A stretch of 64,000 nucleotides of DNA from Thermaurantimonas sp046295455 (GTDB lineage: Bacteria > Bacteroidota > Bacteroidia > Flavobacteriales > Schleiferiaceae): assembly GCA_046295455.1 (NCBI GenBank), contig JBKBNI010000003.1:62001-126000 (forward strand), given 5' to 3'. Under the pieces are notes generated by a model. The model ran no database searches and was not told the origin of the DNA. It saw only the letters and a list, made by a program, of their open reading frames with translations. A program made the position numbers and the translations under genes. This document shows, in pieces, positions 1 to 7,928 of this stretch. Numbering within the stretch: the stretch's first letter is position 1; each line of letters starts with the position of its first letter.

Positions 1-3000
1 GAAAAAGATTTCTGCCGGTCAGGGTCAGAGAGGCAGCCTTGACTTTAACTTTTTCGAGCCATGCAGAGGGAAGTTGCCAGGTCAGGTTGAGATCACGAAG
101 CCGAATCCAGTTTACTTCCTCGACAGAGGCCTCACTTACGCCGGCGAGTGGATAGCGGGAGTAGAAACTTTCGTCCAGCTTTATGACTTTGTCATTGACA
201 GACCCGTCAGCCTGCACACCATCAAAGATGATTTCCTCTTCGCGGTTGAGGGTGGAGGCATGTGTACCCAACCTGCGCATCACGCCCGCAGTGCCGTTGA
301 AAATGTCTCCACCCTTGCGGATATCAATCAGAAAGGAAAGCGTAACAGGTCCATAGGATACTCTGTTTCTCAGTCCGAGCAAAAAATCGGGGTTTGGGTC
401 TCCGATGATTTTTTGCTGAGCTGCCATAAGGGGATATCCCTGGTTGTTTACAATGATCCGACCATTTTCATCTCTCTGCCAGGCTGTGCCAAACAGTACA
501 CCATATGGCTGTCCGCTGATTACACGGGAGGTCGTACTTGCCAGGCCGGTGGATTCGAGGGCAAAGTTGAATTCGCTCCCATCTAGGCTATTTACGATGT
601 TTTGGTTCCGGGTAAAATTAGCGGTGATGTCGTAGCGCCATTTGGTTTTGGCCGCCGGTTCAACCACTCGAATGGTACTGATAATTTCCCATCCGTAATT
701 GACAATTTCAATAAAATCGGCATTGGATATCATGGCCGAGAAGCCTGTGCTCGGCACTACCGGCAAACTCACGATCTGATCGCGTGAAAGATTGCGATAC
801 CATGTGAGATCAAACTGCAGACGATTGCCGAAGAAGCGAAGATCCGTACCGGCTTCATAGGCTATTTTCTTTTCAGGTCGCAAATTTGGGTTGCCCAAAA
901 CTGAGGTTGGGGTATAGCTCAGAAATCCTTGTGCCGGGGTACCAAGCACAAAAAAGTTAGTAGTCTGGTATGGACTTGGAGCTCCATTGGCGGCTTCGGC
1001 ATAGGAAAGGCGCAACTTTCCGAAGTCAAGCCAACGCCAATTGACTTGATCAAATGCCTCGGTAAATACAAATCCTGTACTCACGGAGGGGTAGAAAAAT
1101 GAAAATCTACCTGGCGCAAGGGTTGAGGTCCAGTCATTTCGGCCGGTAAGATTCAGAAATAAATAATCTCTCCATCCCAGCTGAATATCTGCAAACACTC
1201 CGACAAGCATTTTTCTGAAGAGGAAATCATCCAGAGATTCGATATTCTGGCGCTCAATGTTGCTCATGTCGTAAAAATCTGGAAGAACGAACGTAAATCC
1301 GTCAAATTCCCATATATACTCACTGTCATACCGATAGTTGTGGCCAGCAATGGCTGCAAGATTTAAATCTTTGCTGAGGTTTTTGTTTATTTTGAGCATA
1401 AGGTCTGAGTTCAAAAGGCGATTGGTTACATTCTCCATATACAACCTTCCGGTCCCGAACTCTCCGGAATTATTATCCCAGTATCCCATAAGACGGCTTT
1501 GGTATTGGTCTAACCCAAGACGCCACAGTACCTGAAGCCAATCTGTGGCTTCGTATCGAAGCTCTGTAAAGCCAACCAGGCGGTCTATATCTTCTGTATT
1601 GCGATTTTTGTTTACAGACCAATAGGGATTGTCAAAGGGCACAAAATACGTGCGCTGGGTTCCGTCTGGAAATTTCCAGGCCCTTGGATCATTTACCGGA
1701 TCTTTGACCCCATTGGTCAGGTCAAAACTGGCTGGCGCACGCATCAGACCGAGCATAACCCCGCTGAGGTTTGACCCTCTTTGGCTTCGGTTTGCTGTGC
1801 TGTTGATGTAGTTTGCTGATGCGGCCAATGTCCAACGTTTGTTTAGTTTGGACTCTGTAGAGAGTCTGATGGATGTTCTATTAAAAAATGTTTTGGGCAC
1901 GATGCCGGATTGGTTCAGATGGCCGAGTGAAAAGTGAATGAGGTTCCGTTCGTTTCCTGAGCTAATGGACAGATTGCTTGAGGATGTGGCACCCGTGATG
2001 AAGAAATTTTCTGCATTGTCAAAAGCCATAGCACGCATGTCCGTGGCAGAAGGATCTGTGGCGGGTACGAGACGTCCTCTGAAGTCAAATTTGTAGGAAG
2101 GGTCTCCATCGTATCGAAGGTCATCTATTCGCGCGCCCCAGGATTCACGCGTTCCGGTCTCAGGGCCGCGATACTGACCGTTTCTTCCCTGAGAATATAC
2201 TTTTTGCATGGGTGGAAGTCTATTGACCCGATCGAAGATCAGGTTTTGGCTGAAGTTAATTTCCGTTTTACCGGCCCTGCCTCTTTTGGTTGTAATGATG
2301 ATGGCGCCATTGGCCGCATTGATTCCGTACAATGCGGCTGCTGCCGGGCCTTTCAGTACAGTAATTTCTTCAATATCCTCGGGATTGATATCCAATACCC
2401 TGTTGGCCTGATCGGTAAAATTTGACCCCCGATATGCATTGTCAATAGGAATCCCATCCACGACAAAAAGGGGCTCATTGCTTCCGCCAATGGAGCTGTT
2501 TCCTCTGATTCGAATGGCTGCAGATGCTCCAGGAGTGCCGGAGGTACTGGTGATTTGCACACCGGCGACCTTGGCATTCAGACTATTGATTAAGTTGGGT
2601 TCCCGACTTTGGGCGATTTCGTCTCCTTTTACATCCTGAAGTGCATAGCCTACCTGCTTTTTTTCACGACTAATCCCGATGGCTGTAATCACGACTTCAT
2701 CAAGCAACAATTTATCCTCTTGAAGTACTACATCAATTGTTTTTCTTTCCTGAATGGGAATATTCGAAGTCTTGTACCCTATAAAACTAAACGACAATAC
2801 CCCATCCTTGGCTTTATTGTCGGGAACGGAAATCTTGTACTTCCCATCAAGACCTGAGGTCGTACCGATAGTGGTGCCCCGAAGGGTTATATTGACCATC
2901 GGCATGGGCTCACCTTTTGCATCGGTGATTCTCCCCGAAACAGCAAACTGGCCTATCGATTGAAATCCAGCGACAACCGTCAGGAGCACAAAAAAACATT

Positions 3001-3007
3001 TTTTCAT
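1..3007 (-). CDS. SusC/RagA-family TonB-linked outer-membrane transporter, partial (3' end off window)
   Basis: The minus strand is open from an ATG at 3007 to base 1, about 1002 codons, so the C-terminus lies outside the window. A signal peptide (MKKCFFVLLTVVAGFQSIGQ) is followed by a carboxypeptidase-regulatory-like domain at about residues 22-100. The TonB plug lies at about 103-245 (FVVDGIPIDN near 181-190, VLKGPAAAALYG near 217-228, then ITTKRGR), and the rest reads as a beta-barrel, still open at the edge (LTGRNLF). Family members import oligomers across the outer membrane with TonB energy, usually with a SusD lipoprotein; any SusD would lie beyond base 1. The start overlaps the stop of the upstream S51 peptidase in an ATGA, which implies translational coupling and a shared substrate pathway. 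Substrate is inferred from context only. Confidence 0.93.
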   Translation of the reverse strand, partial: MKKCFFVLLTVVAGFQSIGQFAVSGRITDAKGEPMPMVNITLRGTTIGTTSGLDGKYKISVPDNKAKDGVLSFSFIGYKTSNIPIQERKTIDVVLQEDKLLLDEVVITAIGISREKKQVGYALQDVKGDEIAQSREPNLINSLNAKVAGVQITSTSGTPGASAAIRIRGNSSIGGSNEPLFVVDGIPIDNAYRGSNFTDQANRVLDINPEDIEEITVLKGPAAAALYGINAANGAIIITTKRGRAGKTEINFSQNLIFDRVNRLPPMQKVYSQGRNGQYRGPETGTRESWGARIDDLRYDGDPSYKFDFRGRLVPATDPSATDMRAMAFDNAENFFITGATSSSNLSISSGNERNLIHFSLGHLNQSGIVPKTFFNRTSIRLSTESKLNKRWTLAASANYINSTANRSQRGSNLSGVMLGLMRAPASFDLTNGVKDPVNDPRAWKFPDGTQRTYFVPFDNPYWSVNKNRNTEDIDRLVGFTELRYEATDWLQVLWRLGLDQYQSRLMGYWDNNSGEFGTGRLYMENVTNRLLNSDLMLKINKNLSKDLNLAAIAGHNYRYDSEYIWEFDGFTFVLPDFYDMSNIERQNIESLDDFLFRKMLVGVFADIQLGWRDYLFLNLTGRNDWTSTLAPGRFSFFYPSVSTGFVFTEAFDQVNWRWLDFGKLRLSYAEAANGAPSPYQTTNFFVLGTPAQGFLSYTPTSVLGNPNLRPEKKIAYEAGTDLRFFGNRLQFDLTWYRNLSRDQIVSLPVVPSTGFSAMISNADFIEIVNYGWEIISTIRVVEPAAKTKWRYDITANFTRNQNIVNSLDGSEFNFALESTGLASTTSRVISGQPYGVLFGTAWQRDENGRIIVNNQGYPLMAAQQKIIGDPNPDFLLGLRNRVSYGPVTLSFLIDIRKGGDIFNGTAGVMRRLGTHASTLNREEEIIFDGVQADGSVNDKVIKLDESFYSRYPLAGVSEASVEEVNWIRLRDLNLTWQLPSAWLEKVKVKAASLTLTGRNLF

Positions 3008-4296
3008 TGTTTCAAAAATTTGGAAGAATTACGTTCCATTTTTAAAAAGTATAATCCGGATTTTAGATCCGTGATGTCAATGCTTTCACCAGGGTGATAC
3101 ATCCCTTCGGATAAGGTACGACCTGTCAGATCTGTAATGGTGTAAGGAGCCGGCAGATCCACATCGATTGCAATTTTGTCGGTACAGGGATTGGGATAAA
3201 TCTTTACCTGATGCGATCTGACTTGTTCTGCTGTTGATAAAAGGCTGAACGCGCTGCAGGTGGGAGGTGCAGCATTAGGTGAGGTATTGAGTTGACCATT
3301 CAAAACAAACCAGTCTTCCCATTTGCCTCCTCCAGAGGTGGTTTTCCAGTCGTTGAGGTTCAGAGACACTGATCCAATCGTATCTGCCTCGGCGACAAAC
3401 ACTTTTAATGCTTTCCCAGCTCGATTCCAGGTGAGGGGTACGCCGGGTTGAATGGTTTCAGGCGTATGTGGCGTGTCGCAGTTCAGACGTACAAAAGCTA
3501 CCTTGTCTTGCTGAAATTGTGGGTATTCTCCAAAGGCTCTGGCCAATCCGCTGTCATTTATGACCACAGCACAGTATTCGTTGATCCCTATCCCCAACAC
3601 GGGCAGCCCTTTTTCCATCAACAGCCTGGATAAAAAAACCACCAATCTACCCCTTCGATCGGGATTGTTGAGGTGTGAGTCACCTATCACGCGTTGTAAA
3701 TCAGGTACCTGAATAAAATCATTGGCTCCTAGGGTGATGCTACTGTGAAAAGGGTTATTAAGCACTACATTGGACTCTGCGCTTGCGTTCATTGCCGAGT
3801 AATAAAATCCCGTAAGCATTGCCATACCGGCACTAATTCCCCCTATGACTCCGCCTTTTACATTATATAAATGATTTATAATGCTATCCACCGGTGTATC
3901 TTTCCAATAATTGATGTAAGTAGCCTGATTGCCTCCTGCAATCCAAATTGCCTCAGCGCGGCTCAGAAATTTGATGACTTCAGGGTCAAAACTGTGTTGG
4001 CGTGACTTCAGCACCAATGTTCTTACAGAATTAACCGGAACCCCCAGCTGTGCATACAAATAGTTTTGATACCCTGAACCACCGGAGGTGCGAATGACAA
4101 CCACATCCCCACCATTGGCACGCTGAAGAAACCAACGCATGGCCTGATCATTTTCGCCGGCACCTCCCATTAACACGATTCCACGGGCAGGAGTAACCAC
4201 AGCATCGGATGTATCGCCAATCTGAAACAGATCGTAAGACTGGGAAGCTAAAGAGCGTGCCAGTAATAAGTTTAAGGTCAGAATAAAATATTTCAT
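3004..4296 (-). CDS. Secreted cyanophycinase-like S51 peptidase with T9SS sorting domain
   Basis: Peptidase family S51 includes cyanophycinase, which cuts the arginine-aspartate polymer cyanophycin to beta-Asp-Arg dipeptides. The nucleophile elbow GISAG places the serine at residue 155 from this start. IAGGNQ near 120-124 and DSHLNNPDRRGRL near 206-218 resemble the cyanophycinase motifs GGNQ and DQHFxxRxRxGRL. A signal peptide (MKYFILTLNLLLARSLASQ) and a C-terminal type A T9SS domain (from VKIYPNP near 364) indicate export to the cell surface or medium. I chose ATG 4296; an ATG at 4308 is possible but puts acidic residues ahead of the signal peptide. The gene lies 4 bp after an isoaspartyl peptidase and overlaps susC by 4 bp. 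Exact substrate is uncertain because S51 also contains dipeptidases and uncharacterised exopeptidases. Confidence 0.85.
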   Translation of the reverse strand: MKYFILTLNLLLARSLASQSYDLFQIGDTSDAVVTPARGIVLMGGAGENDQAMRWFLQRANGGDVVVIRTSGGSGYQNYLYAQLGVPVNSVRTLVLKSRQHSFDPEVIKFLSRAEAIWIAGGNQATYINYWKDTPVDSIINHLYNVKGGVIGGISAGMAMLTGFYYSAMNASAESNVVLNNPFHSSITLGANDFIQVPDLQRVIGDSHLNNPDRRGRLVVFLSRLLMEKGLPVLGIGINEYCAVVINDSGLARAFGEYPQFQQDKVAFVRLNCDTPHTPETIQPGVPLTWNRAGKALKVFVAEADTIGSVSLNLNDWKTTSGGGKWEDWFVLNGQLNTSPNAAPPTCSAFSLLSTAEQVRSHQVKIYPNPCTDKIAIDVDLPAPYTITDLTGRTLSEGMYHPGESIDITDLKSGLYFLKMERNSSKFLKQ

Positions 4297-4300
4297 GGCA

Positions 4301-5236
4301 TCATTCATTAAATATTTTGACTATTGGTCTTAATTCACTTCCCCCGGCTGCTCTGTACATTCCCGGGGTGTTAAATGGCATAGCAAGGTCGCCTTCAGCA
4401 TTTACCGCAATCAAGCCACCGTCCCCGCCCAAATGAGCTACATCGTTTAAAACATCAAGTGCAGCATTCTCGAGCGAAGCTTGTCCTAATCTAAACCTCA
4501 TAGCCAGCTGATGTGCAGCCACCGTTCGGATGAAATATTCACCCCAACCCGTACAGGACACCGCCACCAGGTCGTCTGCATAGGTGCCACAGCCAATCAG
4601 TGGTGTATCTCCTACTCTGCCATATCGTTTGTTGGTAAGTCCTCCGGTGGATGTAGCAGCCGCCAGGTGGCCGTTTTTATCTAAGGCTACAGCTCCTACA
4701 GTACCGTATTTTACATCATCGGGAGTGTGGTCAAGTTGAATCAGGTCTTTTTCTAAAGCGCGTTTCCACTGCTGGTACCTGTACTCCGAGTAAAACCAGG
4801 AATCCTCTTCGAAGGTGAGACCCCATTGGCGGGCAAGCTCTTCTGCTTCGGTGCCGATGAGCATCACATGCCCGGACTTTTCCATAGCAGCCCTGGCCAG
4901 TTTTACAGGATTTCGCAAATTGGATATGCCAGCTACTGCGCCCGCTTTTCGGTTTGAGCCGGACATGATGGCGGCATCCATTTCATGTTTTCCGCTATGG
5001 GTGAAGACAGACCCCCTTCCAGCATTAAAGAGCGGACAATCTTCAAGTATTACCACCGATGCTTCTACCGCATCCAACGCGGTACCCCCTTTTCGAAGTA
5101 TCTCCAGCCCCTCTTCCAAAGCCTCCGTGAGCGCAACTTCATGGGCATTTCGTTGTTCGGGAGTGATTACTTCGGGCAAGAGAGTTCCGGCACCTCCATG
5201 TATGGCCAGTAAATATCGATTTTTGTGTTGATGCAT
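4301..5236 (-). CDS. iaaA: Isoaspartyl peptidase / plant-type L-asparaginase (Ntn hydrolase)
   Basis: The 311-residue protein matches plant-type asparaginases, which mature by self-cleavage before a threonine and hydrolyse beta-aspartyl dipeptides or asparagine. AIHGGAG lies at 11-17, the NAGRGSVF segment at 71-78, and the nucleophile is T179 in KYGTVGAVALD. TSTGG (195-199), RVGD (207-210) and GCGTYAD (215-221) are substrate-side motifs. Length matches E. coli IaaA (about 320). There is no signal peptide, so it should act in the cytoplasm. It is the first gene of a three-gene operon with a secreted cyanophycinase-like peptidase and a SusC transporter. In known cyanophycin breakdown an isoaspartyl dipeptidase splits beta-Asp-Arg into aspartate and arginine, which is the role I infer here. 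Confidence 0.9.
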   Translation of the reverse strand: MHQHKNRYLLAIHGGAGTLLPEVITPEQRNAHEVALTEALEEGLEILRKGGTALDAVEASVVILEDCPLFNAGRGSVFTHSGKHEMDAAIMSGSNRKAGAVAGISNLRNPVKLARAAMEKSGHVMLIGTEAEELARQWGLTFEEDSWFYSEYRYQQWKRALEKDLIQLDHTPDDVKYGTVGAVALDKNGHLAAATSTGGLTNKRYGRVGDTPLIGCGTYADDLVAVSCTGWGEYFIRTVAAHQLAMRFRLGQASLENAALDVLNDVAHLGGDGGLIAVNAEGDLAMPFNTPGMYRAAGGSELRPIVKIFNE

Positions 5237-5407
5237 TGTTTTTTAATTCATTACATGAGGGAAGTTGTCAAAAAAGGTGCTGACGTATAGCTTCTTGGGC
5301 AGTCCGTCCCTTCACCCAAAATTCAAAGGCACATTGTTTCAGATTGTCTGAATGCTGCCTTTCGTAGTTCGTTTATTGAAAAAAGTGTATGTAAAATCGG
5401 CTTTTTC

Positions 5408-5434
5408 TCCTTCAGCCAGGTTATGGCTGAAGGA
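5408..5434 (-). terminator. Perfect 11-bp hairpin downstream of the adhesin-like gene
   Basis: TCCTTCAGCCA (5408-5418) pairs perfectly with TGGCTGAAGGA (5424-5434) around a 5-base loop. It lies 37 bp past the stop of the 5471-6352 gene on its strand. No T-tract follows on either strand, so it may be an mRNA 3'-end stabiliser or a weak terminator rather than a classic intrinsic one. The rest of the 5237-5470 gap shows nothing recognisable. Confidence 0.45.
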
Positions 5435-5470
5435 TAAGGGCGTATTCTGTCCATTTGGGCGGAGTCAGGC

Positions 5471-6352
5471 TTACAATTTTGTAATCTTCAGGCTGGCTGC
5501 AGTCGCTCTGCCTTCAATGCTTAAGAAATAAACCCCTGCTTTTAAGTCGCTTACGTCAAGTACAGCTTCATTCGTACCTGGTTGGATGCTGCCTAATGTA
5601 TATTGTTTCACAACCTTACCACCAAGGTCGAGAATGTATACCTTCAGATCGTCCGCCCTTTCGATTGAAAATTGAATTTTAGCAAAATCCGCTACCGGAT
5701 TGGGAAATACACTGAGGCCCTTGAGGTTACTGATCTCTGACAATCCGGTAGAAGAGTTGATCACCTCAATATTGTCTATAGCAAGCTCATTTCCTCCTTG
5801 ACTCACAGGAGGGTTGTATGGTTTTGTCCAATTCCGGAAGGCTATGTGTATTGTCTTGTTTGCCCACCCCTTGGAAGCCAAATCGATCTGGCGGTTTACC
5901 GGAGCTGCCACCTCTCCACTATCCGACGTATCAAACACAGGCGGATTGGCGGCAAAGGAAGCAATGGAGGTATCCTCGCTGATAAAAATCTGATATCTGT
6001 CACGATAGATCCCTGAAGAGGTGATAGCCATAGCAGCCCATTTAAGTATTGCATTAGGACCTATGGTGATGGCCGGGAGAATCATCCAGTCATCTGAAGG
6101 CCCTTGATCATTTACATACCAGCTTACCGAAAATGCGCTCAGATTGTGTGGCCAGCCTTGACTGGTAATCAGGCGAACGGTCCAGGCACTATCTTTCATT
6201 GTGGCTAAACCAGGATCATCGGGAGTTAGTCCGTCCAGATTGCGGAGGATATAATTGGAGGGCATACCGTTTTCAAAATTTTCGAAATAAACTTGTTGGC
6301 CAACGGCAGCCAATCCAAAGGTCATGGTTACGAAAAAGTAAATTGATTTCAT
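5471..6352 (-). CDS. Secreted choice-of-anchor J (cleaved-adhesin-like) protein with T9SS sorting domain
   Basis: The 293-residue protein has a signal peptide (MKSIYFFVTMTFGLAAVGQ). A jelly-roll-like region at about 20-205 begins VYFENFENGMPSNY and contains DDWMILPAI and ELAIDNIEV, the hallmark segments of choice-of-anchor J/cleaved adhesin domains, which bind surfaces or glycans. The C-terminal 75 residues (from LKGLSVFPNP) are a type A T9SS sorting domain ending in YFLSIEGRATAASLKITKL. It should be secreted by T9SS and attached to the surface. No catalytic residues are evident. It is 234 bp upstream of the isoaspartyl peptidase operon on the same strand, with a hairpin between, so co-transcription is uncertain. 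Confidence 0.8.
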   Translation of the reverse strand: MKSIYFFVTMTFGLAAVGQQVYFENFENGMPSNYILRNLDGLTPDDPGLATMKDSAWTVRLITSQGWPHNLSAFSVSWYVNDQGPSDDWMILPAITIGPNAILKWAAMAITSSGIYRDRYQIFISEDTSIASFAANPPVFDTSDSGEVAAPVNRQIDLASKGWANKTIHIAFRNWTKPYNPPVSQGGNELAIDNIEVINSSTGLSEISNLKGLSVFPNPVADFAKIQFSIERADDLKVYILDLGGKVVKQYTLGSIQPGTNEAVLDVSDLKAGVYFLSIEGRATAASLKITKL

Positions 6353-6978
6353 AGAAATATAGATTTAGAGTTAATAATTTTTTAAACTAAGAAGAGGAAT
6401 AGCGCCCTTGAAGTGACGGTCTTGATTTATAAAACAAAGCAGATTTTACCATTCGGATGAATGGCTTGGAAGACTGCCTGCAGATTTTTCAACAGTTAAA
6501 TATGGGCTGGAGTCCCAATTTTTGGCAAGTCTTGAAGTGACGTGTATGGAAGTATATGACCTTCATGATCACTTACAAATTTATAATATTTTTTAGAAAT
6601 AAATAACGAATTTTTAATTTAGAAAAAGTCTAATTAACAGAAGTGTCCAATTAATTTAAATGATAAAATATGTAAAATTTAAATTGCTTTGAAGCTACTA
6701 AGTCTTTTAATACCGGAAGATTTACTTAATAAAAGGTCTTTTACTAATTGAATTCAAATGATGCGTCTCGTCTGCGATGAAAATCGATTTTTTGTCCAAA
6801 AACTAAGTATTGGAGACGCTGCTTTCTTTATTGTTGTTCAGGACACTATGATGCAGTGGAATCGTGATAACCCTTATATTGGTGTTCTCTTTGTTTGCCT
6901 TATCTGACAAGGATAATTGCTCGTGCTGTATTTATATAAGCTTTCTAAATCGGCAATTCTAAGAATTCTAATCGTGGC
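6353..6978. other. AT-rich non-coding stretch of about 620 bp
   Basis: I find no credible reading frame, tRNA or known RNA motif here. The stretch is strongly AT-rich and separates the adhesin-like gene (5' end at 6352) from the OmpA lipoprotein gene and its terminator. It holds a 12-bp direct repeat (6407-6418 and 6531-6542) and a minus-strand TAAATTTG box at 6576-6583. That box would give the adhesin gene a leader of roughly 215 nt if used. A small RNA cannot be excluded. Confidence 0.5.
6407..6542. repeat. 12-bp direct repeat pair CTTGAAGTGACG
   Basis: The word CTTGAAGTGACG occurs at 6407-6418 and 6531-6542, 124 bp apart, both upstream of the adhesin-like gene. It could be a pair of regulator sites or chance. 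Confidence 0.4.
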
Positions 6979-7006
6979 AAAAAAAACCGCCGATTTTGAT
7001 CGGCGG
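6979..7006 (-). terminator. Intrinsic terminator of the OmpA lipoprotein gene
   Basis: On the minus strand CCGCCGAT, a 4-base loop and ATCGGCGG form a perfect 8-bp GC-rich stem followed by eight T residues. It lies 11 bp past the stop codon at 7017, the classic rho-independent layout. Confidence 0.93.
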
Positions 7007-7016
7007 CTCATTTGGA

Positions 7017-7847
7017 TTATTTTAAGGCTTTCATGCCCTCCTCGATCATGTTGTAAAACTGATCGATTTTTGGCAGCAGCAGTATGCGGGTACGGCGATT
7101 TGCGGCCCGACCTTCTGGTGATTCATTAGATGCTACAGGTACATACTCCCCGCGACCGGCAGCCGTAATGCGCTCAGGATTAATTCCATGATCTAATTGC
7201 AAAACCCTGACAATTTCGGTGGCCCGCTTTACGGATAAGTCCCAGTTATCTAACAGCAACCCCCTTCTGAAAGGAACATTATCAGTATGGCCTTCCACCA
7301 TAAGCTCCAGTTCGGGGCGCGCATTTGCAATTTTTGCGACTTTTCCAAGTACCTCTTTAGCTCTTTGATTTAATTCATACGAACCACTTTTAAACAGAAA
7401 ACGGTCGGAAATAGAGATAAACACCACTCCCTTATCCACATTCACCTGAATGTCTTCATCATTAAGGTCTCCCAGTGCTCCTTTCACAGAAGTGACCAAT
7501 GCTAGCAGGACACTGTCTTTTTTAGAAAGCGCATCGCGCAGTGTTTTAATCTGAAGATCTCTTTCTCTTAAGGTTTCCAGAGAGCGTTCGAGGTTTTCAG
7601 CTTCTTTTTTGGATAGAGTGCTGAGGTCTCCGATGTTATTGAGAAGCTTGTAATTTACACTTCGGAGATATTCGACCTCTCCTGATGCCTTTTTCCTTTC
7701 GTCGAGACATGCTGCTAATTCCAGTCTCGTTTTGCCGAGTTCGTTGTCGAGTTTATTGTATTTATCCAAGAGCTCTGCATACTTTTTTTTAGAGCCGCAT
7801 GCGGCACCGAGAAGGACAATGCTTGCAAATATTATAACCTGTTTCAT
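7017..7847 (-). CDS. OmpA-family peptidoglycan-associated lipoprotein with coiled-coil stalk
   Basis: The 276-residue protein starts with a lipoprotein signal (lipobox GAAC, cysteine 17). A charged heptad-like region at about 20-115 suggests a coiled coil. The C-terminal half is an OmpA/MotB-type domain: ISISDRFLFKSGSYEL, then MVEGHTDNVPF and NRRTRILLLP, the segments that contact diaminopimelate in peptidoglycan. It probably tethers the outer membrane to the wall. It is the last gene before a strong terminator, 81 bp after atpG, with its own -7 box. Its ATG is preceded directly by 15 A residues, an unusual A-only leader. Confidence 0.9.
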   Translation of the reverse strand: MKQVIIFASIVLLGAACGSKKKYAELLDKYNKLDNELGKTRLELAACLDERKKASGEVEYLRSVNYKLLNNIGDLSTLSKKEAENLERSLETLRERDLQIKTLRDALSKKDSVLLALVTSVKGALGDLNDEDIQVNVDKGVVFISISDRFLFKSGSYELNQRAKEVLGKVAKIANARPELELMVEGHTDNVPFRRGLLLDNWDLSVKRATEIVRVLQLDHGINPERITAAGRGEYVPVASNESPEGRAANRRTRILLLPKIDQFYNMIEEGMKALK

Positions 7848-7863
7848 TTTTTTTTTTTTTTTA

Positions 7864-7871
7864 CAAAGTTA
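7864..7871 (-). promoter_or_regulatory. Bacteroidota -7 box for the OmpA lipoprotein gene
   Basis: TAACTTTG matches TAnnTTTG and lies 16 bp upstream of the ATG at 7847. Transcription would start inside or next to the A-tract. I see no clear -33 element. Confidence 0.55.
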
Positions 7872-7899
7872 GCTTTTTGGCAAAAAAAGAAAAAACTAT

Positions 7900-7923
7900 T
7901 GAACAATTCTAAAAATCTGTTCA
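7900..7923 (-). terminator. Weak terminator-like hairpin after atpG
   Basis: TGAACA and TGTTCA form a 6-bp stem with a 12-base loop just past the atpG stop. On the minus strand a T-rich tail with TTTTTT and TTTTTTT follows. The stem is AT-rich, so termination may be partial. Confidence 0.35.
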
Positions 7924-7928
7924 GATTA

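Noticed and set aside
1..3007. Idea that the first 3 kb is non-coding or a pseudogene because only short frames are complete there
   Set aside because: The minus strand is open without a stop from 3007 to base 1 and translates to an intact SusC; it is simply cut by the window edge.
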